This document shows, one piece after another, positions 1 to 13,200 of a stretch of DNA of 64,000 nucleotides; the stretch's first letter is position 1; each line of letters begins with the position of its first letter. The translations under genes were made by a program, and so were the position numbers. The notes below the pieces were generated by a model. That model was not told the DNA's origin. It did no database searches and saw only the letters and a list, made by a program, of their open reading frames with translations. The stretch comes from Osedax fenrisi. Its lineage: Eukaryota > Annelida > Polychaeta > Sabellida > Siboglinidae. The stretch covers positions 4,092,764 to 4,156,763 of the forward strand of contig OZ025241.1 of NCBI GenBank assembly GCA_964019155.1, read 5' to 3'.

Positions 1-814
1 CTATTAAGGCAAAAAATCAGTATCGTAGATACATTTGTATTTGTATTTGTATCTATTATAAAAAATTACAAAAGTATTTGTAATCTTATCTATTAGTCAT
101 AAATAGTATATACGATACGTATCTACTAAGACAATTATGTAAACAAATACAAATACATTTCATTAAATGATATATTATTTGGACATTATTTTATATCAAT
201 ATTTTATAATATCATATTATAAATTAATTTTAATATAAATAAAAAATAAATATATTTTTAATAAAATATCTTTTGTAAATATTGAAATTAATTCATTGTT
301 AAAAATTATGATATATCAATTATATTGATTTATTCTCAAAAACCTTGTATTCATTTATTGAAAACAAAGACATTATTTTAATAGTATATTTTATATAATA
401 ATTGATTTATAATTCAAATATATATATATTATATTGAAAGATAAAATCATTTTAATAAATATGATTAATTCTAAATAATAATAATTAATAATATATTATA
501 ATTAATCATTTATTTTTTGTATATTTTATAATTGCCTATATTCGTATTGAAAATTCGAAAGTAAAGTTCGCTGATTATTTTTAGTTGAAAAATAGTATAT
601 TGTAATAATATATATGTATCTATGGTCTGTAATAGCTCATAGTATAATTGCAGATGAAATAAACGCTGGTACACTAAAAGATTCATCGTGGGCATCATTA
701 AATGTCATTAAATGTCAACAAATGTATTCTATATCATCTATTGAAGAACACGTTATAAGGTGTAAATATTTAATATGTCCTTTTAAAGGGGGTGTCCCGC
801 TACCAGTATTTAAG

Positions 815-1550
815 AAATAATGCCCGGAAATGTTTGCTAGAAAGTTATTTTCTAGCAAGTTAACTAACAATTTTTGTGGGTTATCATATTAAGGGGAAGT
901 AACCGAATACGGACAATCTCGGTATATTAGAAACAATAAATCCTACAAAAAATGTTAATGAATAAAATATTTATAATTATATAAATAGTCTAAATAAGTA
1001 TTTTATTTTTGAATTATTCAAAATTGTGGTGATAACCAATACATTGATTTTTTATTACGTTTTTAAATTTATGAACACAATTTTTAACTTAAAACCTTCT
1101 CAAGAATATACAAATGTATGAATATACAACAATATATTAAAAACTAAAGCATTCTGAACATTATATACAAAATTGCTATATTTTTTATCAAATATTAATT
1201 AAGTTATAAGCATATATGCATATATGCATATATATATATCTAGATATCACATAAGTTGCTATTACGGACACTCTATATATCTTAATACGGACACCCTATA
1301 CAAAATCATCGCCAATCGTTTAAATTATTCTGATGTCTATAAAAATGGCGTGCGTTATAATATTGATAACACAAATGAAGTTAAATTTAAAAATGTTATT
1401 ATTTAGAATCTTAATTTGTATTATTAATTAATTAAATAATAAAAATTAATAAATTAATTAATAATTAAATTATATTAAATTATTCATAAATTTAATTATA
1501 AATAATGTTATTGTAATATATCTGATTGGTTTATTAATAATATATATATT

Positions 1551-1585
<35 letters not shown>

Positions 1586-1925
1586 TATCTAGTGGTATAT
1601 AGAGTATCCGTATTATAACACAGGGTGTCCGTATTCGGAAATGGGTACCGAATTCGGACACCACCATTATATATGGAATAAAAATATTAAATATAATTGT
1701 ACAATCACAATAATATCTATAATCATATAATATTAATATATTGTAAATTTTAAATAAAAATATTGAGTCATAAAATGTTTAGAACATTTAATGTTAAAGT
1801 GTTAGTATTAGGTTACTTTCCCCTACTTTCCGGCAAATTTACGGAAATGTAGTAGCTTCAAATGGGGTATCCCACTTCAATTTGCTAGAAAATCACTTTC
1901 TAGCAAACATTTCCGAACATTATTT
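815..1925. mobile_element. Inverted-repeat element nested in hAT-like element 1
   Basis: About 48 bp at 815-862, containing GGAAATGTTTGCTAGAAAGT, recur inverted at 1878-1925 with only a few mismatches. They bracket the 'ATACGGACA' element at 889-1825, so they look like the terminal repeats of an older element into which that one inserted. The superfamily is not clear and no coding sequence is visible. Confidence 0.5.
889..1825 (+). mobile_element. 'ATACGGACA' element, copy 1 (both ends)
   Basis: The left end AAGGGGAAGTAACCGAATAC and the right end GGTTACTTTCCCCTA are inverted repeats. Inside, words such as ATACGGACACCCTA and GGGTGTCCGTATT recur in both orientations. Related copies lie at 3175-4105 and 38930-39470. 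There is no protein coding, so it is a non-autonomous DNA element of uncertain superfamily. Confidence 0.6.
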
Positions 1926-2015
1926 CAGTATAATGTACCTTGATATGTAGTACATGTTATATACTATAAAATTCGAAATCAATGAATATATAAAATATAT
2001 ATTAGGTATATGAAA

Positions 2016-2050
<35 letters not shown>

Positions 2051-2246
2051 AAATACATATAATGTATTTGTATCTACTATAGTATCTTATAAGATGTATC
2101 TATTAAGAAAATTATGTATTTGTAATTGTATCTACTATGATTTTTTTAAAAGTAATTGTAGTAGTATCTATTATAAGAAAAAAGTGTGTAATTGTAATTG
2201 TATCTATTATACATTTTTGAGTATCGTGCCCAGCTCTGATCACCTT

Positions 2247-3174
2247 AAATATATTCTAACGATATGTATATACTTTTTTATGTTCAACTACGAACATCTT
2301 TTTTAATTAACCTCATAGTTATAGTTAATGTGGGTATTTTGCTGTGAATATATTTTCTAAACTCGTGTCATCAGTTACAATATTATAGCTGTGTAGAATT
2401 TCATTTATTTATATTTAATTAATTCTAAATATTTATTTTCAATTATTCTTTGGATTGTACCTAGTATTTGCTTTTTTGGAATGTGTACAAATTGTTCATA
2501 AACTCTAAATATATTACTTATTACTATTAACAAATAACTATGCTTTTCTATTAATGTATTATCTTTAAATTTAAATGTACAAATGAACAGATCATAGTAA
2601 CTTATTATAACAGCTCCTATATATTTCGTATACTATGTGTATGTATACTTACTTACTGTAATGAATTGAAGTATTCGTATGTATTACATTTTATAGTAGG
2701 TGTATGAAACCATTTGATAATAGCTGTATTGTTATTCTTGACAAAATGTGAGGATTCCGAGTATATTCCATTACTAGACTATTCATCAAAAACTCAATAA
2801 TTATCTCATGTTTGAGTTACACAATGCAAATATGACTACAATATGTAATCAGTATCTAATATCAGTCACACCTATATCACACAGTATCATTGTGTAATCA
2901 GACAACATATGTGCACAGTGTTTATACAATATCTTCACTTAGTTTATCAAATTCTTCTAGTTGTTCATCATCGTATGTTAATGTTGATCACTATCTTTAT
3001 ATAATTATGATATTAATTGTATTGGATACCGCACTGATGCATATTATCTTAATAGAGAATTGTGTTGACTAAATATTGACGATATCAGTTGTTTCATCAA
3101 AAACAATACATATATTCTTAATGATCATTAATGATAATTAATACATTATGTATATATTGTCCTATATTGCCTAT
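2247..3174. other. AT-rich spacer, nothing recognised
   Basis: No coding motif, terminal repeat or RNA gene is visible. Short open frames here have AT-driven composition and no family resemblance. Confidence 0.5.
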
Positions 3175-4105
3175 TAGGGGAAAGTAACCGAATACGTAGA
3201 GTGCCCGAATACGGACACTCTCGGTATCTCAGAAACCATAAATCCTATAAAAGTTAATCAATAACATATTCATAACTATATTAATAGTCAAAATAAGTAT
3301 TTTTTATTTTTAATAATTAAAAATAGTGCTGTTATATCCAATAAACTTATTTTTTTATTACGTTTTTAAATATATAAAAAAAAATTCAACTTAAAACCTT
3401 CTCAAGAATATACTAATGTATAGATAAAACATAACAATATATTATTAAAAACTAAAGCAAAATTTAAAATCATAACATAATAGACATAATTTCTATATTT
3501 GTCATCAAATATTAATTAAGTTATAAGAATATATGTATAGGTCTTATAAATCCCTAATACGGACACTCTAGATTTCTTAATACGGACACCATATAGGGTT
3601 ATATATATAACCAATCAGCGTGCAGTGTGTAAACAATTCTGATTTTCATAAAAATCGCGTGCGTTATAATATTAATACCACCAATGAAGCTAATTATCTT
3701 CAGATTTAAATCTAAAAATGTTATTATTTAGATACTTAACTTGTATTATTAATTAATAAAATAATACAAATTAATAAATGAATTACTAATTAAATTATTC
3801 ATAAAATTAATTATTAATAATGTAATTGTAATTTGTCTGATTGTTTCATCAATAATATATAGTTTATCTAATGGTATATAGGGTGTCCGTATTATAACAC
3901 AGGGTGTCCGTATTCGGACATGCATGTGTACCCATGGGTACCGAATACGGACACCCCTGCTATCTATTGAATAAAAAGATTAAATACAATTTTAAAATTA
4001 CAATAATATTATAATCATATAATATTAATTTATTGTAATTTTTAATATAAATATTGAGTCATAACATGTTAAGATCATTTATTATTAAAGTGTTAATATT
4101 TTATT
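3175..4105 (+). mobile_element. 'ATACGGACA' element, copy 2 (right end lost)
   Basis: The left end TAGGGGAAAGTAACCGAATA and the order of internal motifs follow copy 1: 'AACCATAAATCCTA', 'AAAACCTTCTCAAGAATATA', 'CTAATACGGACACTCTAGA', then 'GGGTGTCCGTATTATAACAC'. Similarity fades near 4105, and the GGTTACTTTCCCC end seen in copy 1 is absent. Confidence 0.6.
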
Positions 4106-4245
4106 TAGCAAAAATAAAAATTAATTTTGTAATAAGATATTAATGAAAATATTAAATTTGTGAAATAATTACTAATCTAAATAGTAAATAGTATATACTT
4201 ATATATTATTTATTATGAATGTTAATTAAACATTTGTATTATATA

Positions 4246-5631
4246 CAGTAAAACCCCTCTACAAGAAACCCCGTTACAAGAACAACCTCGTTACAAGAAC
4301 ACCTATTTACCCAAATGGTTGGAATTCAACCTTTTTACATGTTAAGAAACCCCGTTACAAGAACATCGGTTATAAGAACAACCTCGTTATAAGAACACAA
4401 TTTTCACACATTTTTGGAAATTTCGCCCCTTTATAAGAACATTTTAAGAAAATTATAATAATATCTAAGCCCTTGATGCGGGCTTTGATAATATCTTGTA
4501 AAATTGAAATCATTTCGAATAATTAATATAGTGAATAACATTTAAATCATAATACAATGCATCTGAGTGTAGGTTACAAAATGAACGACTGACTGAACGA
4601 CTGCTCGCCGAGCAGTGCTCGGTGCGAGTACTTTAACGAACATATACTAGATAAAGTAATAGGTACCCTACGAGTAGTAGGCGGTGTTACGTCATTATGT
4701 ATTGACCAATAACAATCATGCAAGGACTGCATATTTTATATTTAATTCAATATTTTATAGTATGATATTCATTATTTCTTAAAATGCCAAAACGAAAACA
4801 GTACACTATAGAATTAAAAAAGAAAATAATTCAAGAAGTTGAAGAAGGGGTTAAATCAAGTGAAGTAGGGAGGAAGTATGATATATCTCATACACTCATA
4901 TCGAAATGGTAAAAAGATAGATATAATATCACTGGAATGGGGGATGATAATTCTAAAAGAATGAGATACAGCAAGGAACCAAAACTAGATAAGTCGCTCG
5001 TTCTATGGATTGAGAAAACAAGACGATATAAAGTAAATATAAATGGTTTGTAGCGTATATAGTAAATTTCGTATATGTTTTCTCTATAAGTAAACAATGT
5101 ATCCATTGCTATAGAATACATATATGTACCATTATTTCAACCTATTTTTGCTGCATACGAAGTGTAATTCAATTATAATCTAATACAAATATAATACAAC
5201 ACGAAGTGTGCATGCATCAGTGTGTCTCATTAATACAACAACAGTGATGTTCTCTCTATATCTATATATAGGTAGTGATCTGTGTATATCTGTTAATAAT
5301 ACACATCTATAGATATAGCTATGTCTCTATATATACACAGTGTATACACTGTATAGATACTTGTCTCTTAGCTGCCCACCATCCGCTATATATACTGCCC
5401 TCTATATATACTCTATCCGTTGTATACATTGTACAATATAACGTCAAATACCGTCAAAAAGATTAATTTGTGTTATAATATATTCTTTATACTCTCTTAC
5501 AGTCCTTAGTTTAGATTTAATAAGTAATTAATTATATGCACTTTCAATATTTCAATATTATAAAATATTAGAAACCCCGTTACAAGAACACATTTCTGGT
5601 ACAAAACATATGTTATTGTAGAGGGGTTTTA

Positions 5632-5634
<3 letters not shown>
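4246..5634 (+). mobile_element. pogo/Tigger-type DNA transposon
   Basis: The ends are inverted repeats CAGTAAAACCCCTCTACA and TGTAGAGGGGTTTTACTG, flanked on the left by TA, as expected for pogo/Tigger elements. Subterminal 'CCCGTTACAAGAACA' words are repeated several times at the left and again near the right end. Inside is a truncated transposase start (4784-5054). At 1389 bp it is an internally deleted, inactive copy. Confidence 0.85.
4784..5054 (+). pseudogene. Tigger transposase N-terminus (CENP-B-type HTH), broken
   Basis: The frame opens MPKRKQYTIELKKKIIQEVE and continues through VGRKYDISHTLISKW, the CENP-B N-terminal helix-turn-helix that pogo/Tigger transposases use to bind their termini. 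A TAA stop follows that Trp after 42 codons. Homology-like sequence resumes in the same frame (KPKLDKSLVLWIEKTR is close to the start of the second DNA-binding domain) and stops at 5054. The DDE catalytic domain is absent. It is a relic inside the element at 4246-5634. Confidence 0.85.

Positions 5635-5635
<1 letters not shown>

Positions 5636-5679
<44 letters not shown>
5636..5679. repeat. (TA)n microsatellite
   Basis: Uninterrupted TA dinucleotides directly after the Tigger right end. Confidence 0.95.
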
Positions 5680-5681
<2 letters not shown>

Positions 5682-5689
5682 GGGATGCT

Positions 5690-6163
5690 TTCTGTACAAA
5701 CGTGTTGAGTGTACATACAACGAATAGGTATCTACGTGTACTAACGTATTATCGTCACGGTCCACTGCACACACACACACAACACTTACGTAACATACAC
5801 TCGCACACACACTCGCACACTCGCACCGGTAACTTATGTACAATACACTATAGCACGTACTATAGTACTGCTATTCCGTTACACCAGGCTCCTTGTGATA
5901 AACGCCCGTGTATAAGTTATGCACTATTGTTAATATGCGTTATAGTGTGGTTTCTATCTCATTAAATATAGGTCGTGTAATATCCGCAGATTCATTACGG
6001 TTACACTCGTGTACGTATGCACATAGGTGCGTGCGTGTGTGTGTGTGTGTGTGTGTGTTAGTATTGTAACGTGAGCGATACTACTTGTTATCACCGATAC
6101 CATTGACATACGAATGTTAATAAGCATAGCGGATTTGTATTCGTCGGGTTGCCTCTACGGATA
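5690..6163 (+). promoter_or_regulatory. Possible 5' flank/5' UTR of the glycosyltransferase gene
   Basis: This stretch lies just upstream of the proposed first coding exon, is less AT-rich than its surroundings and keeps CpG dinucleotides. It also holds CA and GT runs (5768-5823, 6028-6058). An in-frame stop at 6104-6106 closes the reading frame before the start codon. I see no TATA box at a convincing distance. The role is inferred from position only. Confidence 0.3.
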
Positions 6164-6202
6164 ATGTCGGATAGTGTTACCATGGAGAATAAAGAAAGTA
6201 AG
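6164..6202 (+). CDS. GCNT-like exon 1 (start codon, cytosolic tail)
   Basis: ATG at 6164 gives MSDSVTMENKESK; the second ATG at 6182 has the better initiation context (TTACCATGG). An in-frame stop lies upstream at 6104-6106. The exon ends AAG|GTATGT, a strong donor, in phase 0, which fits exon 2 (phase 0, no ATG before its membrane anchor). The join gives a short hydrophilic tail followed by IPQYLKVLAVLVVLVTTFLI, a normal type II layout. The 9-kb intron makes this inferred rather than proven. Confidence 0.6.
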
Positions 6203-6255
6203 GTATGTAATTTTGTAATCACTAATTGTATTTAAAGTAGCGCTATTTATATATT

Positions 6256-6288
<33 letters not shown>

Positions 6289-9200
6289 ATATGTAAGCAT
6301 ATTTGTAATCACGTGTATGTGTATTTGTCTGTTTATAATGTTCACGTGATATGCAAACTATCATAAAACTCTCGACCATATCCAATCGCGTGTATCGACC
6401 ATCGATATAAAGAAAGCTTTCTTTATATCGATGGTATAGACACATTGGATGAATCGAACATTTTACTATAATATTTAACATTTTTAATATATTATTCTTT
6501 TTAGCATATATGCTTAGACATAGACATAGACATATACATACTATAGTATGTATGCTAGGTAGTATAGCTGGGTTTAAAATATTAATAAACTATGTACTAT
6601 ATATATATATATATATTTATTAATATATACCAAAGATTTTCCGAAGGATGCTTTGCAAAATCTTTGTATATACTATACATATGTATATTATCAAATGGGT
6701 ATATTATTAAATTATGAAGACTGACTCTATAGAGACATATATGTATATATATGTCTATAGAACTACATAAATCGTAATTCTATACACTATATATAGTGTA
6801 TATATTATACACTGTAGTGTATAAGCAGACATGCACAATGCATTGCACATACCTACACTGTTAGAATTCTTTACTTAAGTAAGGGTTCTTTGGACAAGCA
6901 TATGCTTGTATATAATAAATAAATAAATCAGATTTATTATTTCATGTTGTAAAGCATGAAATAATGGAGAAGTTAATAAACAAATGTATTTGTTTTTACA
7001 AGAACTTCCCCAATTATCATATTCTAGATAAGTTAGATTCTCATGAGTAAAAAAATGTAAATATAAATAAATAAGGTGTACAGAATAAAAATAAGTATCA
7101 ATAAGTCAAGTTAAAAATAAATTATGTAAAGAATAAAAAATATGTATCAATAAGTCAAGTGTAAAAATAAAAGATGTAAAGTTATATAAAAAAAATCACA
7201 GAAACGAGTTGAATTCTAAATGCCGAACTATAAAAGGAATAGAATAGCTAAACAATATAAATGAAAAAATAAAAATAAAAACTAAAACAAGCAAGATGAA
7301 GGTTTAATAAATAATACCAATAAACAAAAATAAAATTAGATAATCAATTGTTTAATTGATTTTCATATTTTGATAAAAGATGTTTTTTTAATATTTTTTT
7401 AAAGTTTTTTATATAAATTTTTGTGAATAATAATTTATTTAGATATAAATTATTCCATGATTTAGGGCCTTTAAATGATAATGATTTATAATGACGGCTT
7501 GATTTTATATAAGGTAATTTGAAATTATGAAAAGTATTTTTGTATACATTGTATATATTGGAAATAATAATGATATTCTGCTTGGGCATTTCTTTAAATG
7601 TACATTGTGCATGAATAACATATTTTTATAAGTTATTAAATCTTTAAATTTTAATATATTAGAACATAAAAATAAATTGTTAGTATTAGTCAAAATATAT
7701 ATATTATTTTATGTTAGTATATTGCATAACATATGTTAGTCCCAAGAACACCATGATATTGGCATGGGGTTCTTTAGAATCATAAAATCTAAAGAACCCT
7801 AAATACGAAATAAATATATGATAAATGGGTTATTTTCAATGATCGAAGTATAAAGAACCCTCTGATTTTTATATAAGGTTCTTTGGACTCGTAAAATTAA
7901 AAGAACCCTTTGCAATTTCTAATGATAATGATACTATGTTAATATGTAATGTGTAATATATGTACACATATTAAAATTAAAATGTTATATTAATATATTT
8001 ATATACATTTTTGTAAACTAGTTATATAAATAATATTTGATAAAATCAAGTAATATATAATTAAACCTATTATTAATATTTAAATTACTATTCAATTTTT
8101 AAATATTTTATGATGAACGCAAATATATCCATTTCAAAATAACTCTGGTTTCTATTCAGCCACGCATAAATATTTCGTTTTTTACTAAAGATTTCCGTAG
8201 AGAGGAAAAATTTAATAAGTATTATTATATTTTTCTATCTCATATTTGAAGTAATATACTATATCAAAATTATATTATATATTTTATATATACATATATA
8301 TATATACTAAACTTTATTTATATTATAATAAGGAACCACAAATCTAACATCCTATATTCTTATATATTTATAATTCCAAAAAATAAAAGTTATTTTTATA
8401 TATTTACAATTCCACTCAACCTTATATAAATAATATTCAGAAAAGGTCCTTAGGTTATTTGTGTCCAAAGAACAATTTTGAAATAATATTCAGAAATTGT
8501 TCTTTAGGTTATTTTTATCCAAAGAACCCCACAAAGGGTTCGCGTACAGATTCATCCAATGAACCTTTTATTCGAGTCTAAAGAACCTTTATTTCTAACA
8601 GTGTACTCTAATGTATACTTGTGTGAAGTAATATTACTTAATATTACTACCCGTCTTTCAGTGCAATTAATAATAATTATACAATATCAATACAACGAAT
8701 ATACTCGGAGAGTTTACCATGCATATTCATATTCGTTAATAATGATAGGTAATCTATACGGGTATATTTATCATTTATTGACATCATACAAAGGTTGTAT
8801 TGTTGTATACTACAACTAATGTAACTAGTTCTCCAGAACTTCTCCTACTGAGTATATCGATGTAGATGATAGTAGTATTATTCCATGCGATACTAATATG
8901 TTATCTATATCATACCTATATTGTTTTTAATATAAATTACGCAACTAATTGTGAATGCGATGCTGATATTAATGATTCAACTAGTATACTAGTAGTATAC
9001 TATAGTATAAAAGTAGTACTATAGTATAATAGTAGTACTACAGTTCAACAGTAATACTATAGTATAATAGTAGTACTATATTATACTATAGTACTATAGT
9101 ATAATATATACACATGACAATATTGCTATGCTAAATGATGTATACAATTATATATACAGTTAACTCCCGTTAAGTCGGACTCGCAAGGGACCGGGAAAAG

Positions 9201-10211
9201 TGTCCGACTTAGCGAGATGTCCGACTTATCCGAGATTAAGAATATCATGCAAATAAGACATGAAATGCGTAGCGCGAGTTAAATGGTTAACGAAATGTGG
9301 AATTATGCAACAATACACAACATAAAATGTTGTATTCAATAATATTACTTACTAAAATTATAATATTCATTATTTAAAGTAAACATTTCTGACACTTTAT
9401 AAAAATTCCGACTTATCCAGTATAAAAATCATAAAAATGACTATAATATGTGTCCGACTTATAGAAAATTCCAACTTATCCAATTCAACTTATCCGACTT
9501 ATCCGATTAATTTAACATGGAACTAGATACAAATCCAACCAAACCAACTAAATGTGTCCGACTTATCGAGAAGTCCGAATTATCCGTTGTCCCATTTACA
9601 GAGAGTTGACTGTATATAATTGTATATCTATGGATATATCTAAGATATATATATATATATATTAATGATACAAATAAGTCTGAATTATTATATCAGCAGT
9701 TTTGCAATATTAAAATAACGTTTTGAAAATATTAATATTATTATCATATTTAGGCTTTTACACCAGGATAATTATAGAACAGGATCTTATCGAAATATAT
9801 TACCTTTACATATTCATTATTTGTGTTAATAACTTTTAAACAAACACATGGATTAATAATTTTTTTATTTAATTATCAACAACAAAAATAATATATAGGT
9901 ATAAATATATTACATTCATAATTTTATATTGTTTAATTTTTTAAATATATAATTCTATATATCATTGTAATACATAGCTAATAGACATACATAACATTAT
10001 GATCCAAATTAAGGATTTCATATATTTTATCTTTGATAATATAAATATTAATTCTAATAAGTGGGCGTACTTTAAATTAGCCACGCCCATATTGAACGTA
10101 ACATCACCATCGATATAAAGAAAGATTAGACCTTTCTTTATATCGAAGAACAACATACTGGTGTATTGACATGTTTTCGAAATTACCTAGGATATCGATA
10201 AAACCGGTTTC

Positions 10212-10249
<38 letters not shown>

Positions 10250-13200
10250 TTATGTATATAACTACATTTTAATATGATAATTAAGATTACAAATATGTTG
10301 TTATTACATAATATAATCTACCTATATAACATATCAACTAAATAACATATATACGGTATAGAACACTCATAGATGTAAACATTCGTTATAGATGTAAAAC
10401 TCCGTATTTATATTATTATCCATTAATAGTGATACAATACGATCCATTAATAGTGATACAATACGATCAATTGGTGTATACTCTACGCCAATATACAACT
10501 ATACACTATATAGCATACCTACACTCAGAGCTGGGCACGATATTCAAAAAATATATAATAGATACAATTACAATTACACACTTTTTTCTTATAATAGATA
10601 CTACTACAATTACTTTAAAAAAAATCATAGTAGATACAATTACAAATACAGAATTTTCTTAATAGATACATCTTAGTAGATACAAATACATTATAATTAT
10701 ATATATAATATATATTTAGATTATATATATACAGTAAAACCTCTCTATAAGAAACCTCTTTATAAGAAAAACCTCTTTATAAGAACATTTTTCACACATT
10801 TGGTTGGAATTCAACCTTTTCCACATTAAAAAACCTCTTTATAAGAAAATCTTATAAGAAAAATATAAGAAAAACCTCTTTATAAGAAACTTATTGTATA
10901 CAAAATAATTATATATAAATAGAAGTATTGTATATTGATAACAATTATAGAAATTAATTATTATATAAGATATTTTTTTTTCTTACAAATATTATATTAC
11001 ATAAATAGCTCGAAATGAATTAAAATTAATTAATAATTATTATTGTATATCCATAAATTTATTAAAATTAATTAATAAATGTTATTTTTATCCTTAAATG
11101 TATTCAAATTAATTAATAAATGATATTGTATATCCATAAATTTATTAAAATTAATTAATAAATGTTATTATATCCTTAAAATTTATTGATGATACAATTT
11201 ATTATATTATACAATTAATTGTTAAATAATAGATTATTATAATATTCATTATATTATATTCATCAATGATGATTCATAATTTATAATTTCTAATATAAAT
11301 CTAATAAAATTTCATTATGTATTAACATGTCTAAGCTAAAACAATACAGTATACATTTAAAACAGTATACAAAATAAATATACTATATATATATATATAT
11401 ATAACCTATAGATTATATAATGCATTTTCAATTATAAATTAATTCTTAAAATCATTGGAAAAGTTAAAACCTCTTTATAAGAAAACCTCTCTATAAGAAA
11501 AAAAGTACTGAAAAAAAATAGTTTCTTATAGAGAGGTTTTACTGTATATATTATATCATAAATGCTAAAACTGTAGAGATTATAACTCATGTATCAGTGT
11601 TGCATCTGATCATCGTATTATATCAATACATATAAGACAGAGTCTTAGAGCTAATAACAAGGAATCTATTAAAATCAAACATTAAGATTTGGCAAGATTA
11701 AATACAGATACAGAAACCCGAAATACCTGTATTACTAAAGTGAAAACTAAATTCGAAGCTCTACAGGACACCACATCTTCACTATCTGCTAGCAAAAGGT
11801 ATACTCACTTTGAAACTGTATGTAAGGAAATTTCTGCTAAAGTAATCCCATTGAAACCTAAGTTGAAAAACATATACCCTGGGAAACAGATAATATCTGT
11901 CAAAACAATAACATACTACACCAGGAAGCGCGACATATAGAAAATAAACCGACACCAGAAAATGTCAGAAATTTCTATGAAGCTCAAAGTATCTTGTACA
12001 ATCGTATGAAGAGGAACAAACATATTACGTTCAGAATAAAATAAGTGAAATTCAAAATACGATGTGTAACAAAAAATCTGCCTTAGCCTAGAAAATAGTA
12101 AATGAAGTTAGTGGAAGAAAGAACTCAAACAAAGCAAAACTTAATGTAAACAGTGGAAAAGAATGAATTCAACTATGGAACGACCATTTCAAGGAACTAC
12201 TTGGTAAACCATCAATTCCCACATCAAACGATGCAAGTATATTGACTATACAAAATGAATTTGATATCAAAAAAGGCATTTTACAATAGATGAATTAAAG
12301 ATAACTACGAAAAGCATATCAAATGGACAAACTTAGATGAAATACCAGTTCAAGTATGGAAACTAGGAAAATTTCAAGAAATATTACTAAACTAGTGCAA
12401 TAGTATATATTCTTAAGAACCAATAGTCATATGGAATGAAGGATGCTTACTTGCTTTCAATAAAAAAGTAGTTCTTTCTATCACACAAAAAAACTATAGG
12501 GTAATCACACTAACTCAAATTGCAGATAAGATGTATAACCTGATTCTATTAAATAGTAAAATACCAGATATAGATCCTACACTGAGAAACAATGAAACTG
12601 GTTTCCGAACAAAGAGATCAACGACAGGAAAAATTGTAACCATTCGATGTATACTAGAAGGGGTAAAGTCTAAAAACCTACCAGCTACTCTCCTCTTTAT
12701 AGACTTTTCACAGGATTTTGCCATATTGACGCTATACAAGAATACTCGCTCTATGGTAAGATCGCCTGATGATGACACACCATTCTTCGATATAACTACT
12801 GGAGTACTATAAGGAGATAAATGTGCACAATTTATATGCATTATATGTCTCCACTATAGGAAAAAATCAGTGGATAGCATTTTACATCCCGGTTCACTCT
12901 GGCAAAATAAAAAGCAATAGACACCCTGATGTACACATTAGCGATATTGACTATGCTGACGATATAGATGTAATAATTAATAGTCTTATAGATGCAAATA
13001 AACTACTAAACAAATTTGAAGATACGGCTAAAGATATCGGTTTACATATAAAATCAGACAAGACGGAATAGGTACATGTGTTTAAATCACGAAAACCAGA
13101 TAAACATGAAAGCCTATCATGCCATGATATAAAACTTTTAGAATAGTTCAAATATCTAGATAGTTATATTTGTTCAACCCAATATGACGTAATCATAAGA

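Larger units (their letters stand above)
1..2238 (-). mobile_element. hAT-like element 1, left end outside the window
   Basis: The right end at 2238 reads, on the minus strand, CAGAGCTGGGCACGATAC, a typical hAT-style terminus. Subterminal DNA (2057-2238) consists of repeated 'TAGATACAATTAC' words and matches, inverted, 10526-10700. Bases 1-450 match, inverted, 13840-14280, so this element and the one at 10526-14305 are the same family in opposite orientation. The expected outer end lies just left of the window. No transposase is recognisable. Other elements are nested inside it. Confidence 0.75.

Noticed and set aside
614..820. 68-codon frame in the hAT-like element as a transposase part
   Set aside because: No hAT motif (BED, DDE or hAT-C) is visible and composition is not distinctive.
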